Part shown: positions 18,907 to 27,185 of the stretch, in pieces | How positions within the stretch are numbered: position 1 is the stretch's first letter | Layout: every line of letters begins with the position of its first letter | Translations under genes and position numbers: made by a program | Notes under the pieces: model-generated | The model's input: the letters and a program-made list of their open reading frames with translations, nothing else | Told to the model about the DNA's origin: nothing | The model's database searches: none | Assembly: GCA_020851635.1 (NCBI GenBank) | Contig: JADZCJ010000107.1 | Span: 1-64,000, forward strand | Reading direction: 5' to 3' | DNA length: 64,000 nucleotides | From: Anaerolineae bacterium | GTDB taxonomy: Bacteria; Chloroflexota; Anaerolineae; UBA4142; SHND01

Positions 18907-19218
18907 TTACCAATACCCGGCGTTATAGCCATAACCGCCGCCGTACATTCCGTATCCGCCATGGCCGTAATTTTGCTTGTAGCCATAATATGGGGTGGGA
19001 CAAGGATAGTAAACGTATTGGCAACAATAGTTGTAGGTGGGATAGTACATATTCTGATATCCCCCATACCCCATGTTGTAACCGCCGTATCCCATGCCAT
19101 AGCCCCCGTAATTGCCGTATTTGGGGTAGTAACCGTGTGGTCCGTCCGCCAGCGCGCTCCCCGCGAACGCCACAAGCAAGACTGTCACCAGGACAGCCAC
19201 CAAAAGCAAGCGCCTCAT
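18907..19218 (-). CDS. Secreted Gly/Tyr-rich protein
   Basis: 103 residues with a typical Sec signal peptide (RRLLLVAVLVTVLLVAFAGSALA, cleavage likely after ALA) and a mature part of about 80 residues composed mainly of Gly, Tyr, Asn and Pro, with GGYGMGYGGY-type repeats, a CC pair (NYCCQY) and a third Cys (YPCPTPYYGY). A strong ribosome-binding site AAGGAGGAGG precedes the ATG. Composition suggests a structural or adhesive surface protein, but no family can be named. It ends at a strong terminator and appears monocistronic. Confidence 0.8.
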   Translation of the reverse strand: MRRLLLVAVLVTVLLVAFAGSALADGPHGYYPKYGNYGGYGMGYGGYNMGYGGYQNMYYPTYNYCCQYVYYPCPTPYYGYKQNYGHGGYGMYGGGYGYNAGYW

Positions 19219-19316
19219 ACGTTTACCTCCTCCTTGTTGCGCATCGTTCTTGTCAAACGCTCGAGCCCGGACGGGTTCGGGACAATCCGGTCGAGAAAAG
19301 CTTGTTTAACGATGCA

Positions 19317-19700
19317 TTAACTCGCCGCCTTGACCGTGTGCTGGCGCAGCACGGCAGCCACGCGCGCCCGAAAGACGCGCGGATCGCAGGGAATTTCAAC
19401 ATGGGCGTCAGCGCCCAGGCGATAACCCCGCGTAACCTGGTCTCGGGTTGCCCCGTTCACAACCATGACAATTGGTAAATTCGAGCGTCGGCGCAAGGTC
19501 CTGCATATCACCGCCGCATCCTGTTCCTCTTCGTCAAACGCCACCAATAACGCGTCGGGAGGCGCCTCGCGAATGGCTGCGAGCGCATCAAAAGGACCCG
19601 CAGCCATGCTCAGACGCGCCAGCCGGGAGAGAACGTTGGACAAAATGACGCGCGTTGGCGAATCTTGATTCGAAATCAAGAGATAATGAGTCTGGGACAT
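19317..19700 (-). CDS. Degenerate response-regulator receiver-like protein
   Basis: About 127 residues from the ATG at 19700; a TTG at 19715 is also in frame. The alternating hydrophobic strands and helices fit a CheY-like receiver domain without an output domain (HYLLISN, DALLVAFD, LPIVMVVNG, GADAHVEIP). The residue expected to be the phosphorylated Asp aligns with Ala in LLVAFD, and the conserved Lys before Pro is Glu in HVEIP. It is therefore probably a pseudo-receiver that does not accept phosphate. No cognate kinase is nearby. A minus-strand TATAAT about 150 bp upstream may be its promoter. Confidence 0.65.
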   Translation of the reverse strand: MSQTHYLLISNQDSPTRVILSNVLSRLARLSMAAGPFDALAAIREAPPDALLVAFDEEEQDAAVICRTLRRRSNLPIVMVVNGATRDQVTRGYRLGADAHVEIPCDPRVFRARVAAVLRQHTVKAAS

Positions 19701-19923
19701 TAATATGGGAGGCAAGGCGTTGATGACGTGAATGTCATGCGCCGCAGACGATCACCATCCTCACGCCGGGGCGACTGGCTCGCGCATGGGGGAAAACTGC
19801 ATGAGGATGGCGCGAAATCAAGAGGAGAACGTCAGCGGAATTTACATATTATAGCAAAGCGCGCGACCGTCAACAACGTGCCGCTCATTACATTTCGATA
19901 ACGCTATCAAAAAACTGCTTTAT

Positions 19924-19951
19924 TTGCTCAATAATTTTCTTGCCATATAAT
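19924..19951 (+). promoter_or_regulatory. Promoter for the parvulin lipoprotein gene
   Basis: TTGCTC at 19924-19929, a 16-bp spacer and TATAAT at 19946-19951, about 37 bp upstream of the ATG at 19989. The remaining divergent gap back to 19701 holds a minus-strand TATAAT near 19851 and no gene I can support. Confidence 0.6.
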
Positions 19952-19988
19952 GCCCCCGCTCTGCTATCCTAGACCCCGGGAACCCCAC

Positions 19989-20993
19989 ATGCATTTATTT
20001 CGTTTTATTCCTACAATTTGTGCTGTATTTGTCGTGCTCTTGGTCCTGACTGCTTGCGGTGGGGATGAGTCCGCCGCGTCGTCCGGCGCGCCTGTATCAG
20101 GCGTTGTGCCGACTGTCAACGTGCCGTCGGCTAACCGGACCGTGCCGCCCGCTGCGCCAAACAGCTTGTGTGAGAACGGCGGCGCCGTAACTGCGGTGGA
20201 GGGTGAACCTCTCGCCGCCCGGGTTAACGGGCAGGGTATTCCGTTGGCTCAGTACGAGCGACAGGCGCAGCAGTCCGAAATCGCGCTTGTTCAACAGGGT
20301 GTAGACCCTGCCAGCGCGGAAGGCAAAGAAGCGTTGAAAGGGCTGCGCGCCCAGGTGCTGGCGCAGCTCATTGACGACGCGCTGGTCGAGCAGGAGAGCC
20401 AAAAGCAAAACATCAACGTCAGCCCGAATGACATCAACGACCGCGTACAACAGGTCATCAACGACGCCGGCAGTCGCGAGAAATTTGATCAATACCTGAA
20501 AAACAATCAGCTTACCGTCCAGGACTTGTGTCAGCAGATTCGCGCAAATCTCTTTGGCGAAGCGATGATGGCGCGAGTGTCCCAGAATCTACCCACCCGG
20601 GTTGAGCAGGTGCATGTCGCGCATATCCTGTTTGCCAAAAAAGAGGATGCGGATGCGGCAGCGCTGCAGCTCAACAACGGCGCGGATTTTGCCACACTCG
20701 CCAAGCAGGTTTCACAGGACGAGGCGACGCGTGACAATGGCGGCGATATCGGCTGGTTTCCGCGCGATGTGATGCCGCCCGAATTTGAAAACGCCGCGTT
20801 CGCCCTTCAACCGGGACAGGTCAGCGGAGTGGTCTCGACCCAGCTGGGCTTGCATATAATCAAAGTGCTCGAGCGCGATCCCCAGCGCGCGCTTTCGCCC
20901 GAATTGATTCAAAATCAACGACTCGCGGCATTTACCGCCTGGCTCGAGGGACTGCGGGCAAAAGCCCAGATTGAAAAATTGGTTCAGGAGTAA
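19989..20993 (+). CDS. Parvulin-type peptidyl-prolyl isomerase lipoprotein (PrsA/SurA-like foldase)
   Basis: About 334 residues from the ATG at 19989. The N-terminal segment ends in the lipobox VLTAC, so the protein should be lipid-anchored outside the membrane. A helical chaperone region follows (ARVNGQGIPLAQYERQAQQ onward, about residues 75-200). A PpiC/rotamase domain lies near residues 215-310, with HVAHILF, GADFATLAK, GGDIGWF and GLHIIKVLE. It likely assists folding of exported proteins. A gene with an N-terminal anchor starts eight bases downstream, indicating an operon. Confidence 0.9.
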   Translation: MHLFRFIPTICAVFVVLLVLTACGGDESAASSGAPVSGVVPTVNVPSANRTVPPAAPNSLCENGGAVTAVEGEPLAARVNGQGIPLAQYERQAQQSEIALVQQGVDPASAEGKEALKGLRAQVLAQLIDDALVEQESQKQNINVSPNDINDRVQQVINDAGSREKFDQYLKNNQLTVQDLCQQIRANLFGEAMMARVSQNLPTRVEQVHVAHILFAKKEDADAAALQLNNGADFATLAKQVSQDEATRDNGGDIGWFPRDVMPPEFENAAFALQPGQVSGVVSTQLGLHIIKVLERDPQRALSPELIQNQRLAAFTAWLEGLRAKAQIEKLVQE

Positions 20994-21001
20994 TCTCGTA
21001 A

Positions 21002-22348
21002 TTGAAAAAAGCATTACCGTTTATCCTGCTCGGCGCCGCCGCGCTGTTGTTTTGTTTTGGCGTCGGCGTGCTAGCCCTCAACTTTTGGGGACCGCGCAGC
21101 GCCTCTGTAGACACCGGCAAATGGATCGTGCCCCGGGCTCAAGTTGACAACAGAAAAATCATTCCCGCCGTCGCGCTGGGCATTCTTGCGGGAATCACCG
21201 ACGCCTCTTCGGTGGACGATTCGCTTGCCGCGGGCGATTTTGAAGGTGCGTTCGCCCAAATTGCATACAGCACCGAATTTTCGGATGCCAACCGTCTGGG
21301 CACGCTTTTGCTGCTGGGCAATCGTTATCTTGCGGGCAACCAAATTCCCAAAGCAGTCTGGATGTATCAGTACGCGGTCTTTCTTGCAACGGTCAGCCCG
21401 CTCCCTTCTGATTTGACGCGCGTCCAAACCCTCCTCGAAGCTTCACAGGGGTTGAAAGCGGCGGGCATGGAAGCGAATGCGCGCGCGGCACTGGACCAGG
21501 CGTATCTCATCGCCGACTATAGCTTTGCGCTCCCGCGAAATACGCGCGCTGATGTGTTTGACCAGATCAGCCGCGCCTATCGCACGTTTAATGCCGCCAA
21601 GCTGGCGGATGAGACGCGGCAAAAAGCAGCCGACGTCGCGACATTGGTGGATGAGGATGCGGTCAATATTGCGCGGCGTCCTTTCCAGATACAACCCACC
21701 GCTCCGCCCGCAAGCGCCGCGCTGAATCAAACCATTGACGACCGTATTCGCGCGGCGCGCGACCTGGTGGATGCGTTGAATCTCAATCCGCCTCAGAACG
21801 AACAAGAGATGCCCGTGGATTTGATTCGCGCGCTCGGCGATGCGCTGTTTCAAGAAGACGCCGCACGCGCCGATTATTACACCACGCAATACGACGAGGC
21901 GACAGACGCCTCTGCCCAATTGGGTGTTTTGCGGGATAAACTTCAATGGCTCTCGCTCAAATACCGCGTGGCGCACGGCGGTTTTGGTCTCTCGCTGGTA
22001 GAAGAGTGGGAGAGCGATCTCGAGACGATCGAATTGGACCTGAACGACACCTACGGCGAGTATTTTGCCATCACGGAACAACAGGCAAGTGGACTTGAAA
22101 AAGCTGACGAAGCCAGCCGCAGCACCGAAGACACGCTCCGAAGCGCCCTGGTCGCGGGGCGCTGGGGTTTGTATCCGCAATACGACGAAGGCGATCTGTT
22201 GGCGCGGCTGAATGACGTTTCCGACCTCTTGCGTGAGGAACGGATTGCCTCTCTGCGTCTTGACAGCTTTATGCGCGGCAGCGAACCGGTCTACCTGCTT
22301 GTTCCTGACGAGCTCTATGGCACCGGCGAACGCGCCTATCCTCGCTGA
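21002..22348 (+). CDS. Membrane-anchored helical protein of unknown function
   Basis: 448 residues from a TTG eight bases after the parvulin gene. One N-terminal membrane segment (ILLGAAALLFCFGVGVLALNF) anchors a long, mostly alpha-helical extracytoplasmic part with TPR-like alternation (LAAGDFEGAFAQIAY; LLLLGNRYLAGNQIPKAVW; ARAALDQAYLIADYSFALP). No catalytic motif seen. Co-transcription with the foldase suggests a role in protein export or envelope assembly, but that is an inference from position. A strong hairpin lies 27 bp after the stop. Confidence 0.75.
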   Translation: MKKALPFILLGAAALLFCFGVGVLALNFWGPRSASVDTGKWIVPRAQVDNRKIIPAVALGILAGITDASSVDDSLAAGDFEGAFAQIAYSTEFSDANRLGTLLLLGNRYLAGNQIPKAVWMYQYAVFLATVSPLPSDLTRVQTLLEASQGLKAAGMEANARAALDQAYLIADYSFALPRNTRADVFDQISRAYRTFNAAKLADETRQKAADVATLVDEDAVNIARRPFQIQPTAPPASAALNQTIDDRIRAARDLVDALNLNPPQNEQEMPVDLIRALGDALFQEDAARADYYTTQYDEATDASAQLGVLRDKLQWLSLKYRVAHGGFGLSLVEEWESDLETIELDLNDTYGEYFAITEQQASGLEKADEASRSTEDTLRSALVAGRWGLYPQYDEGDLLARLNDVSDLLREERIASLRLDSFMRGSEPVYLLVPDELYGTGERAYPR

Positions 22349-22374
22349 ATTCCATCAGGAAACCAGATTTCAAA

Positions 22375-22401
22375 CAAGACCGCGGGGCTCCCGCGGTCTT
22401 G
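22375..22401 (+). terminator. Hairpin after the foldase operon
   Basis: A perfect 12-bp stem CAAGACCGCGGG/CCCGCGGTCTTG with a 3-nt loop, followed by a modestly T-rich GTGGTTT tail. Confidence 0.75.
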
Positions 22402-22481
22402 TGGTTTAACCAAATTACCTATTTACGCGCCGTCCGCATGTGTGATAATCGCGGTATTGAAAATCATTCCGGGAGACCACT

Positions 22482-23249
22482 GTGGGTTTTGAGCCCGATC
22501 GCGACCGTTTTTTTCAATACGCAACTTTTGTCATTATAGGATTGACGGCACTCGTTTGCGCGTGTTTTGCGCTCTTGTTTTTCAATCCGCGCGTGAACCC
22601 GATTGCGGCAATGCGTCCCCTTGTCCCGACGCCGGACCTGAGCGTCGCCGAGCTGCCCGCCACATGGACGCCCACTGCGACCTTTACCTCAACGCCAACC
22701 TGGACCCCTACGCCCACCTTCACACCGACCGATACCCCAACCCCTACGCCGCTTGACACCCTGACGCCTACATTCGTTCCAACGCCAACGATCTTTTACA
22801 TTGTCGTCACGGGGGTCCCGACCATCGCACCGCCGACCCGGCGTCCTGTTATAGCCGTGGCGCGTCCGCCCGCACAGCCGACTGTAGCGCCCCTGCCGCC
22901 GTTCGAATTTCAGCTGGGTCGTCCTGTGGAAGGGGCGCCGAATTGTGGCACATGGTATATCGCAGGCACGGTCTATGGCGATCAAGGTGGTTCGAGCCGG
23001 TTGAATGGTGTGTTCGTTCGCATTTGGGCGAGCGGGATTGAACAGGGCACAGATGTGACGGGCAACCACAGCAGCCGGCCCGGGTATTGGGAATGGATTT
23101 TTGGTTATGGAACCGCGACGCAGGGCGAAGTGGCGCTGATAAATTCTGACGGGAGCCAACGTTCGCCGCGCATCCCGTTTCAATTGACATCAGACTGTAA
23201 TGCGGGGGGCGCAGTCCAACAAAACGTAATTGATTTTGTGCGACAGTAG
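22482..23249 (+). CDS. Membrane-anchored protein with Thr-Pro stalk and small C-terminal domain
   Basis: 255 residues from a GTG preceded by GGGAGACCACT. A membrane segment near residues 13-36 is followed by a Thr/Pro stalk (TPTPTFTPTDTPTPTPLDTL) and a C-terminal beta-rich domain of about 110 residues with NCGTWYIAGTVYGDQGG and RPGYWEWIFGYG, bracketed by two Cys residues that could pair. Family not recognised. The stalk resembles those in the lamin-tail and DUF3105 proteins of this region. An extended -10 TGTGATAAT lies about 35 bp upstream. Confidence 0.75.
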   Translation: MGFEPDRDRFFQYATFVIIGLTALVCACFALLFFNPRVNPIAAMRPLVPTPDLSVAELPATWTPTATFTSTPTWTPTPTFTPTDTPTPTPLDTLTPTFVPTPTIFYIVVTGVPTIAPPTRRPVIAVARPPAQPTVAPLPPFEFQLGRPVEGAPNCGTWYIAGTVYGDQGGSSRLNGVFVRIWASGIEQGTDVTGNHSSRPGYWEWIFGYGTATQGEVALINSDGSQRSPRIPFQLTSDCNAGGAVQQNVIDFVRQ

Positions 23250-23271
23250 CCGCTGTGTGCGTGTGACGCGC

Positions 23272-23302
23272 GGTGACACACCAAGTGTGTCACCGTTTTT
23301 TT
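23272..23302 (+). terminator. Rho-independent terminator
   Basis: A perfect 9-bp stem GGTGACACA/TGTGTCACC with a 5-nt loop, followed by G and seven T residues. Confidence 0.92.
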
Positions 23303-23451
23303 GTGGGTTCCCGATGTGGCGAACGTTGTTTCACCACCCTATGTGTTGTTGGTACTATTGACCCTTGCAGGGGCGGATGTTACAGTAGCTCCGCTCGCCC
23401 TTGATGGTCTTGCGCCTGCGCTTGTTGGGGCAGCCGGACCCGGGAAACATC

Positions 23452-23814
23452 ATGCTTATGCCTATCTCTGACAAAGGGCACAATGGCGCTGCGCACGGCG
23501 CAGCCGAAATAGACCTGGAACTCTTTACGTTTGTGGAACGCTATGCGACCACAAATTTTCGATGGGATTTGATCTTGTTATTTGGCAATCAGCCGGACAG
23601 CGAGCTCACGGCTCGGGAAATCGCACAGCAGCTGCGGCGCGCCGTGTATCCGACCACCAAAGAGCTCGACGATCTCACCTATCTGCGGGTGCTGGTGCGA
23701 CACTATACACCCGAGCGCACCACCTATCGGCTCACCAAGCGCGCGAGTGTCCGGCGCACGGCTATCCGCCTCGCCGATTTGGAGCGTCCGAAAGCTGCAC
23801 TCGAACATGCCTGA
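23452..23814 (+). CDS. Hypothetical protein, possibly winged-helix
   Basis: About 120 residues from the ATG at 23452; a TTG at 23401 and an ATG at 23458 are alternatives. Alternating helices and a basic C-terminal half (DSELTAREIAQQLRRAV, then TYRLTKRASVRRTAIRLADL) resemble small winged-helix DNA-binding proteins, but the match is weak and no family is named. It follows a strong terminator, so it is a separate unit upstream of the MBL-fold gene. Confidence 0.55.
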   Translation: MLMPISDKGHNGAAHGAAEIDLELFTFVERYATTNFRWDLILLFGNQPDSELTAREIAQQLRRAVYPTTKELDDLTYLRVLVRHYTPERTTYRLTKRASVRRTAIRLADLERPKAALEHA

Positions 23815-23916
23815 GGGCAAACGCCACACCCATGGTTGTGGCGTTTTGTTTTTGACCGGGAACGCATATAATCGCTGACAGCGTATAGAACAATAATTCT
23901 GTTGAATGAGGCGTTT

Positions 23917-24561
23917 ATGGAGATTGATTGGTTTGGACTGTCCTGTTTTCGACTGCGCGCGCGCGAAGCGACAGTTGTAACTGACCCGTATGAAAAGAGC
24001 GTGGGTTTGCGGCTGCCCCGCCCGCGCGCCGACCTTGTTACCATCAGCCACAATCATGCGGGGCATGATTATGCCGACGGCGTCGCAGGCAACCCCAGAA
24101 TCATTCAGGGTCCCGGCGAGTATGAAATCAGCTCTGTCTTTGTGACCGGTGTGCAGACGTTTCATGACAAACGGAACGGCAAGGACCGCGGCAAAAATAC
24201 CGTCTATGCGATCAACATCGAAGGCATCAAGGTTTGCCATCTTGGCGACATTGGACATGTGCCCAGCCAGGCGCAAGCAGATGAAATCGGAGAAGTTGAC
24301 ATTTTGCTGGTGCCCGTTGGGGGTGGCAATGCCCTCAACGCATCGGATGCTGCCGAAGTGGTATCGTTGTTCGAGCCGATGATTGTGATTCCGATGCACT
24401 ATCGTGTGCCGGACCTCGTTTTCAAACTCGACGCGCTTGAAAAATTCGTCAAAGAAATGGGAGTCAAAGCTCCCATGCCCGTCGAGTCCTACAACGTCAA
24501 AAAAGATGGGCTGCCCAAAGAGACCCAACTGGTGATTCTCGATATCAAGCAAAAGGAATAG
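23917..24561 (+). CDS. MBL-fold metal-dependent hydrolase (UlaG-like)
   Basis: 214 residues from the ATG at 23917; a TTG at 23902 is also in frame. The metal motif HNHAGHD near residue 48, a catalytic Asp in CHLGDIGH near residue 112 and a late His in IPMHYR near residue 160 define a metallo-beta-lactamase fold of the small Zn-hydrolase group related to UlaG. The substrate is unknown. A TATAAT lies about 45 bp upstream. folP follows after ten bases and may be co-transcribed. Confidence 0.88.
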   Translation: MEIDWFGLSCFRLRAREATVVTDPYEKSVGLRLPRPRADLVTISHNHAGHDYADGVAGNPRIIQGPGEYEISSVFVTGVQTFHDKRNGKDRGKNTVYAINIEGIKVCHLGDIGHVPSQAQADEIGEVDILLVPVGGGNALNASDAAEVVSLFEPMIVIPMHYRVPDLVFKLDALEKFVKEMGVKAPMPVESYNVKKDGLPKETQLVILDIKQKE

Positions 24562-24571
24562 CGCGCCGCGT

Positions 24572-25795
24572 ATGGATGAACCCGCATTGCGTGTCTTGCA
24601 ACTCTCTACGCCGCAAGCAATCCGCGCCGAACTCGAACGGGTCGGCGCGGATTCGTCTGTGTCATCCGCCGCGCGCGCCGAACAGCTCGCGCGTGCCGGG
24701 TTTTATCATCTCAAGCTCGAACGTGTCTCGCTTGTGCTCGCCCGGCTGTTGTATCAGGAATTGGTTATGGAAGGGGGACAGGTTGTCACTGCGCCGCGTC
24801 TCGATCATGCCGGGGCGGGGGAAACCGACGTTCTCTTGTCCGCCACGCGCTACCAGTTCAATCATCTTCTGGTGCGTCTGCGTTTGCAGTCCAGTGATGA
24901 ACTTGCAACTTTGGCTGACGAGATGCAGCGCGCGCTGGACAATTTTGATGCAATGCCGTCGCCGCTGAGACTGGGACCAACGACTCTGGACTGGTCGCGC
25001 ACGTATGTCATGGGCATTCTGAATATCACGCCCGATTCGTTCAGTGGAGATGCGTTGATTCAACCGGGTGAGCCACAGGCTCAGACCGTCGCCCGCGTGC
25101 TCGAACGCGCCCATCAGCTCGTCCTGGAGGGCGCGGACATACTCGATCTCGGGGCCGAGTCCACGCGCCCGGGGGCGACACCCGTGCCGATCGAGATTGA
25201 ACTCGAACGCGTCCTGCCCGTCTTGCGCGCGCTCTGCGCCGAAATCGGGGTCCCGCTCTCGATTGATACATCCAAGGCGGTGGTTGCCGATGCGGCTTTG
25301 AACGCGGGAGCGGCAATGGTCAACGATGTCAGGGGGCTTGGGGACGCGGACATGAAACGCGTGGCAGCCGGGCGCGGTGCGCCCGTCGTTGTCATGCACA
25401 ATTGGATGGAGGGCAGACGCCCTGCCGAGGTGTCTGATGTCGTCGGCGTAATTCTGGGTGAGCTGCGAACACAAATAGAGGCGGCGCTCGATGTCGGGAT
25501 TCGCGCGGAAAATCTTTTGATTGATCCCGGTCTCGGTTTTGGCAAAACGCCGGCAGAAAACCTTGAAATTCTCGACCGACTTGGTGAACTGCGAGCGCCG
25601 GGTCTGCCCATCGTAATCGGTCCCTCGCGCAAGGGCTTTATCAGCAAAGCGATTGGCGTGCCGGCGGACGAACGGGAGCAAGGCACTGCCGCCGCGATTT
25701 CGGTCGGCATCCTGCGTGGCGCACACGTGGTCCGCGTCCACGATGTAAAAACCATGTCGCGGATCGCAAGGATGACCGACGCGATTGTGCGCTAA
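24572..25795 (+). CDS. folP: Dihydropteroate synthase, long form
   Basis: 407 residues. The catalytic domain starts near residue 145 with YVMGILNITPDSFSGD, then DILDLGAESTRPGA, LLIDPGLGFGKT and VIGPSRKGFI, all pterin- or pABA-site motifs. It condenses p-aminobenzoate with dihydropterin pyrophosphate in folate synthesis. About 140 N-terminal residues precede this domain; long dihydropteroate synthases with a similar leader are known from Clostridia, so this is probably native and not a fusion artefact, though its role is unclear. It lies ten bases after the MBL-fold gene and ends at a terminator. Confidence 0.93.
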   Translation: MDEPALRVLQLSTPQAIRAELERVGADSSVSSAARAEQLARAGFYHLKLERVSLVLARLLYQELVMEGGQVVTAPRLDHAGAGETDVLLSATRYQFNHLLVRLRLQSSDELATLADEMQRALDNFDAMPSPLRLGPTTLDWSRTYVMGILNITPDSFSGDALIQPGEPQAQTVARVLERAHQLVLEGADILDLGAESTRPGATPVPIEIELERVLPVLRALCAEIGVPLSIDTSKAVVADAALNAGAAMVNDVRGLGDADMKRVAAGRGAPVVVMHNWMEGRRPAEVSDVVGVILGELRTQIEAALDVGIRAENLLIDPGLGFGKTPAENLEILDRLGELRAPGLPIVIGPSRKGFISKAIGVPADEREQGTAAAISVGILRGAHVVRVHDVKTMSRIARMTDAIVR

Positions 25796-25814
25796 GATTG
25801 TTTGGGAAAACAAA

Positions 25815-25855
25815 AAGGGCGGTTCGGGTTTATTGTATCCGAATCGCCCTTTTTT
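25815..25855 (+). terminator. Rho-independent terminator after folP
   Basis: AAGGGCGGTTCGG pairs with CCGAATCGCCCTT (one G-T pair) around an 11-nt loop and is followed by a T-run. It marks the left boundary of the adjacent AT-richer island. Confidence 0.88.
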
Positions 25856-25873
25856 GTTCGCAAGACTCTAGAA

Positions 25874-25908
25874 ATTCCATATTGGAATATGACAAATTGG
25901 AATATAAA
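25874..25908 (+). promoter_or_regulatory. Probable operator and promoter of the XRE regulator
   Basis: A palindrome ATTCCA-TAT-TGGAAT at 25874-25888 overlaps the first of two direct repeats ATTGGAATAT (25881-25890 and 25896-25905; 15-bp period). The second repeat runs into a -10-like TATAAA at 25903-25908, and TTGGAA at 25882-25887 could be the -35. The ATG at 25921 is 12 bases further on. The layout resembles the C-boxes through which controller proteins of restriction-modification systems regulate themselves. Confidence 0.6.
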
Positions 25909-25920
25909 TTTGGACGCGCA

Positions 25921-26142
25921 ATGAAGAAAGCGATCTTTTCGGAGCAGCATCGAATTCTTGTGGGGCGACTGAGGCAAGCGCGGCTTGCAGCAGGGTTGGA
26001 TCAACGGGATGTGGCGCGACTGCTGGGCACAAGCCAATCCTACATTTCCAAAATCGAGTCTGGGCAACGTCGTGTGGATGTTTTTCAGCTAAAAGAATTT
26101 GCAAAAATCTACAAAAAGAGTATCGGATATTTTCTAAGATGA
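25921..26142 (+). CDS. XRE-family transcriptional regulator (controller-like)
   Basis: 73 residues, essentially one Cro/C1-type helix-turn-helix: LRQARLAAGLDQRDVARLLG followed by TSQSYISKIESGQRRVD and FQLKEFAKIY. Size and position fit a controller (C) protein of a restriction-modification system. Repeated TTGGAAT sequences lie directly upstream and are the likely operator. The stop overlaps the ATG of the next gene by four bases (ATGA), so the two are translationally coupled. Codon use and base composition are more AT-rich than in the flanking genes. Confidence 0.85.
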   Translation: MKKAIFSEQHRILVGRLRQARLAAGLDQRDVARLLGTSQSYISKIESGQRRVDVFQLKEFAKIYKKSIGYFLR

Positions 26143-27185
26143 TTACATCGAAGATTCAAGAACTTTTGGTTGGGAGAGATGACATACTCAACCCCGTTGC
26201 GGTGCTCGAAAAGTACCCGTGGATATCTCAAAAAAATCTGGATTGCATATTGAGTCCCGACAGCGACGGTTTGCTATGCGGTTTGCTAATGTCGAATTAC
26301 TTTGGCTGGAATATCCGCGGGTTCTATGATGGCAAGATACTGGTTATTCAAAAAGGTGCGTTAGCCCAAGATTGTGTTTTTCTGGACATGGAGGTGTTTC
26401 GTCCGTCTTTTCGAAGCGTTGGACAGCATATGCTGCTGTACAATCGAAATCAATTACCTGCAAATTGGCACAATTTTTCGAATTGCCTTTCCGTCAATAA
26501 CTTGCGCAATTATGATGGGACACATGATTTTCGGCTCAAGTATCCATTTGGAACAATTCATGTATTGATTGGGGTATTATGGATTGCGGAAGAAATTAGC
26601 GTCCCCAAATCTGGTATTACCCCACTGCTATTCACCGATGGGACATGGATGAATTTGCTTGGCTATACTGAGAATTCGTTGAACTGGATTCGTTTCTTGC
26701 GATGCGATGATCCCCGAAACCCTCTCCATCAAGTTTTTATGAATGATCATTATTCTCTCTTTGAATTAATGGTTGCGATGGACGAGTTCTTGCGCCGACG
26801 TGACCAATTGACAGTGAAGCGCGAGCGCGGGGATAGGGTGGCAATCACACTGCGCGGCGGCGACCAAACTCCACACAATCTGATAGCAGCCGGAGATACC
26901 TATTCGTTTCATCCAGAGGCGAAAGCAAGAGGGGAGTCGTTTATTCGACTGTTGTCTGAATTAACGGAGTGGTCGTATTTGCCTGCCAAGTGGTCATGGG
27001 AAAAATGGCGGTTGCTGCGCTTTAGCAAGGGGACTCTGGGTGGGGACGCAACGCGCCTTAACAATGGAAGCTTCAATGCCCTGATGGCAAGGAATCCCCT
27101 GTCCTTTGCGATGACCGCAGGGAATGTTGTGGAGTATACAATAGAAGAACCTGATACGATCACACCAGCAACAGCGGAACTTTAG
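26139..27185 (+). CDS. Protein of unknown family in an R-M-like island; candidate nuclease
   Basis: 348 residues with no family I can name. Near residues 35-60 it reads LSPDSDGLLCGLLMSNYFGW; about 40 residues later DCVFLDMEVF is followed by SVGQHMLLYN, then a KYPFGTIHVLIGVLW helix. A DxDG motif, a second Asp-containing strand and a xGQHM motif in this order are reminiscent of DHH-type phosphoesterases, but this is pattern-level inference only. It is coupled to the XRE regulator upstream and overlaps the convergent DNA methyltransferase gene by 26 bp at the 3' ends. That context makes a restriction endonuclease or other defence effector the leading guess. Confidence 0.7.
   Translation: MITSKIQELLVGRDDILNPVAVLEKYPWISQKNLDCILSPDSDGLLCGLLMSNYFGWNIRGFYDGKILVIQKGALAQDCVFLDMEVFRPSFRSVGQHMLLYNRNQLPANWHNFSNCLSVNNLRNYDGTHDFRLKYPFGTIHVLIGVLWIAEEISVPKSGITPLLFTDGTWMNLLGYTENSLNWIRFLRCDDPRNPLHQVFMNDHYSLFELMVAMDEFLRRRDQLTVKRERGDRVAITLRGGDQTPHNLIAAGDTYSFHPEAKARGESFIRLLSELTEWSYLPAKWSWEKWRLLRFSKGTLGGDATRLNNGSFNALMARNPLSFAMTAGNVVEYTIEEPDTITPATAEL

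Noticed and set aside
23578-24552. 324-residue minus-strand frame opposite the MBL-fold gene
   Set aside because: It is antisense to a gene with intact metal-binding motifs; its own translation shows no family.
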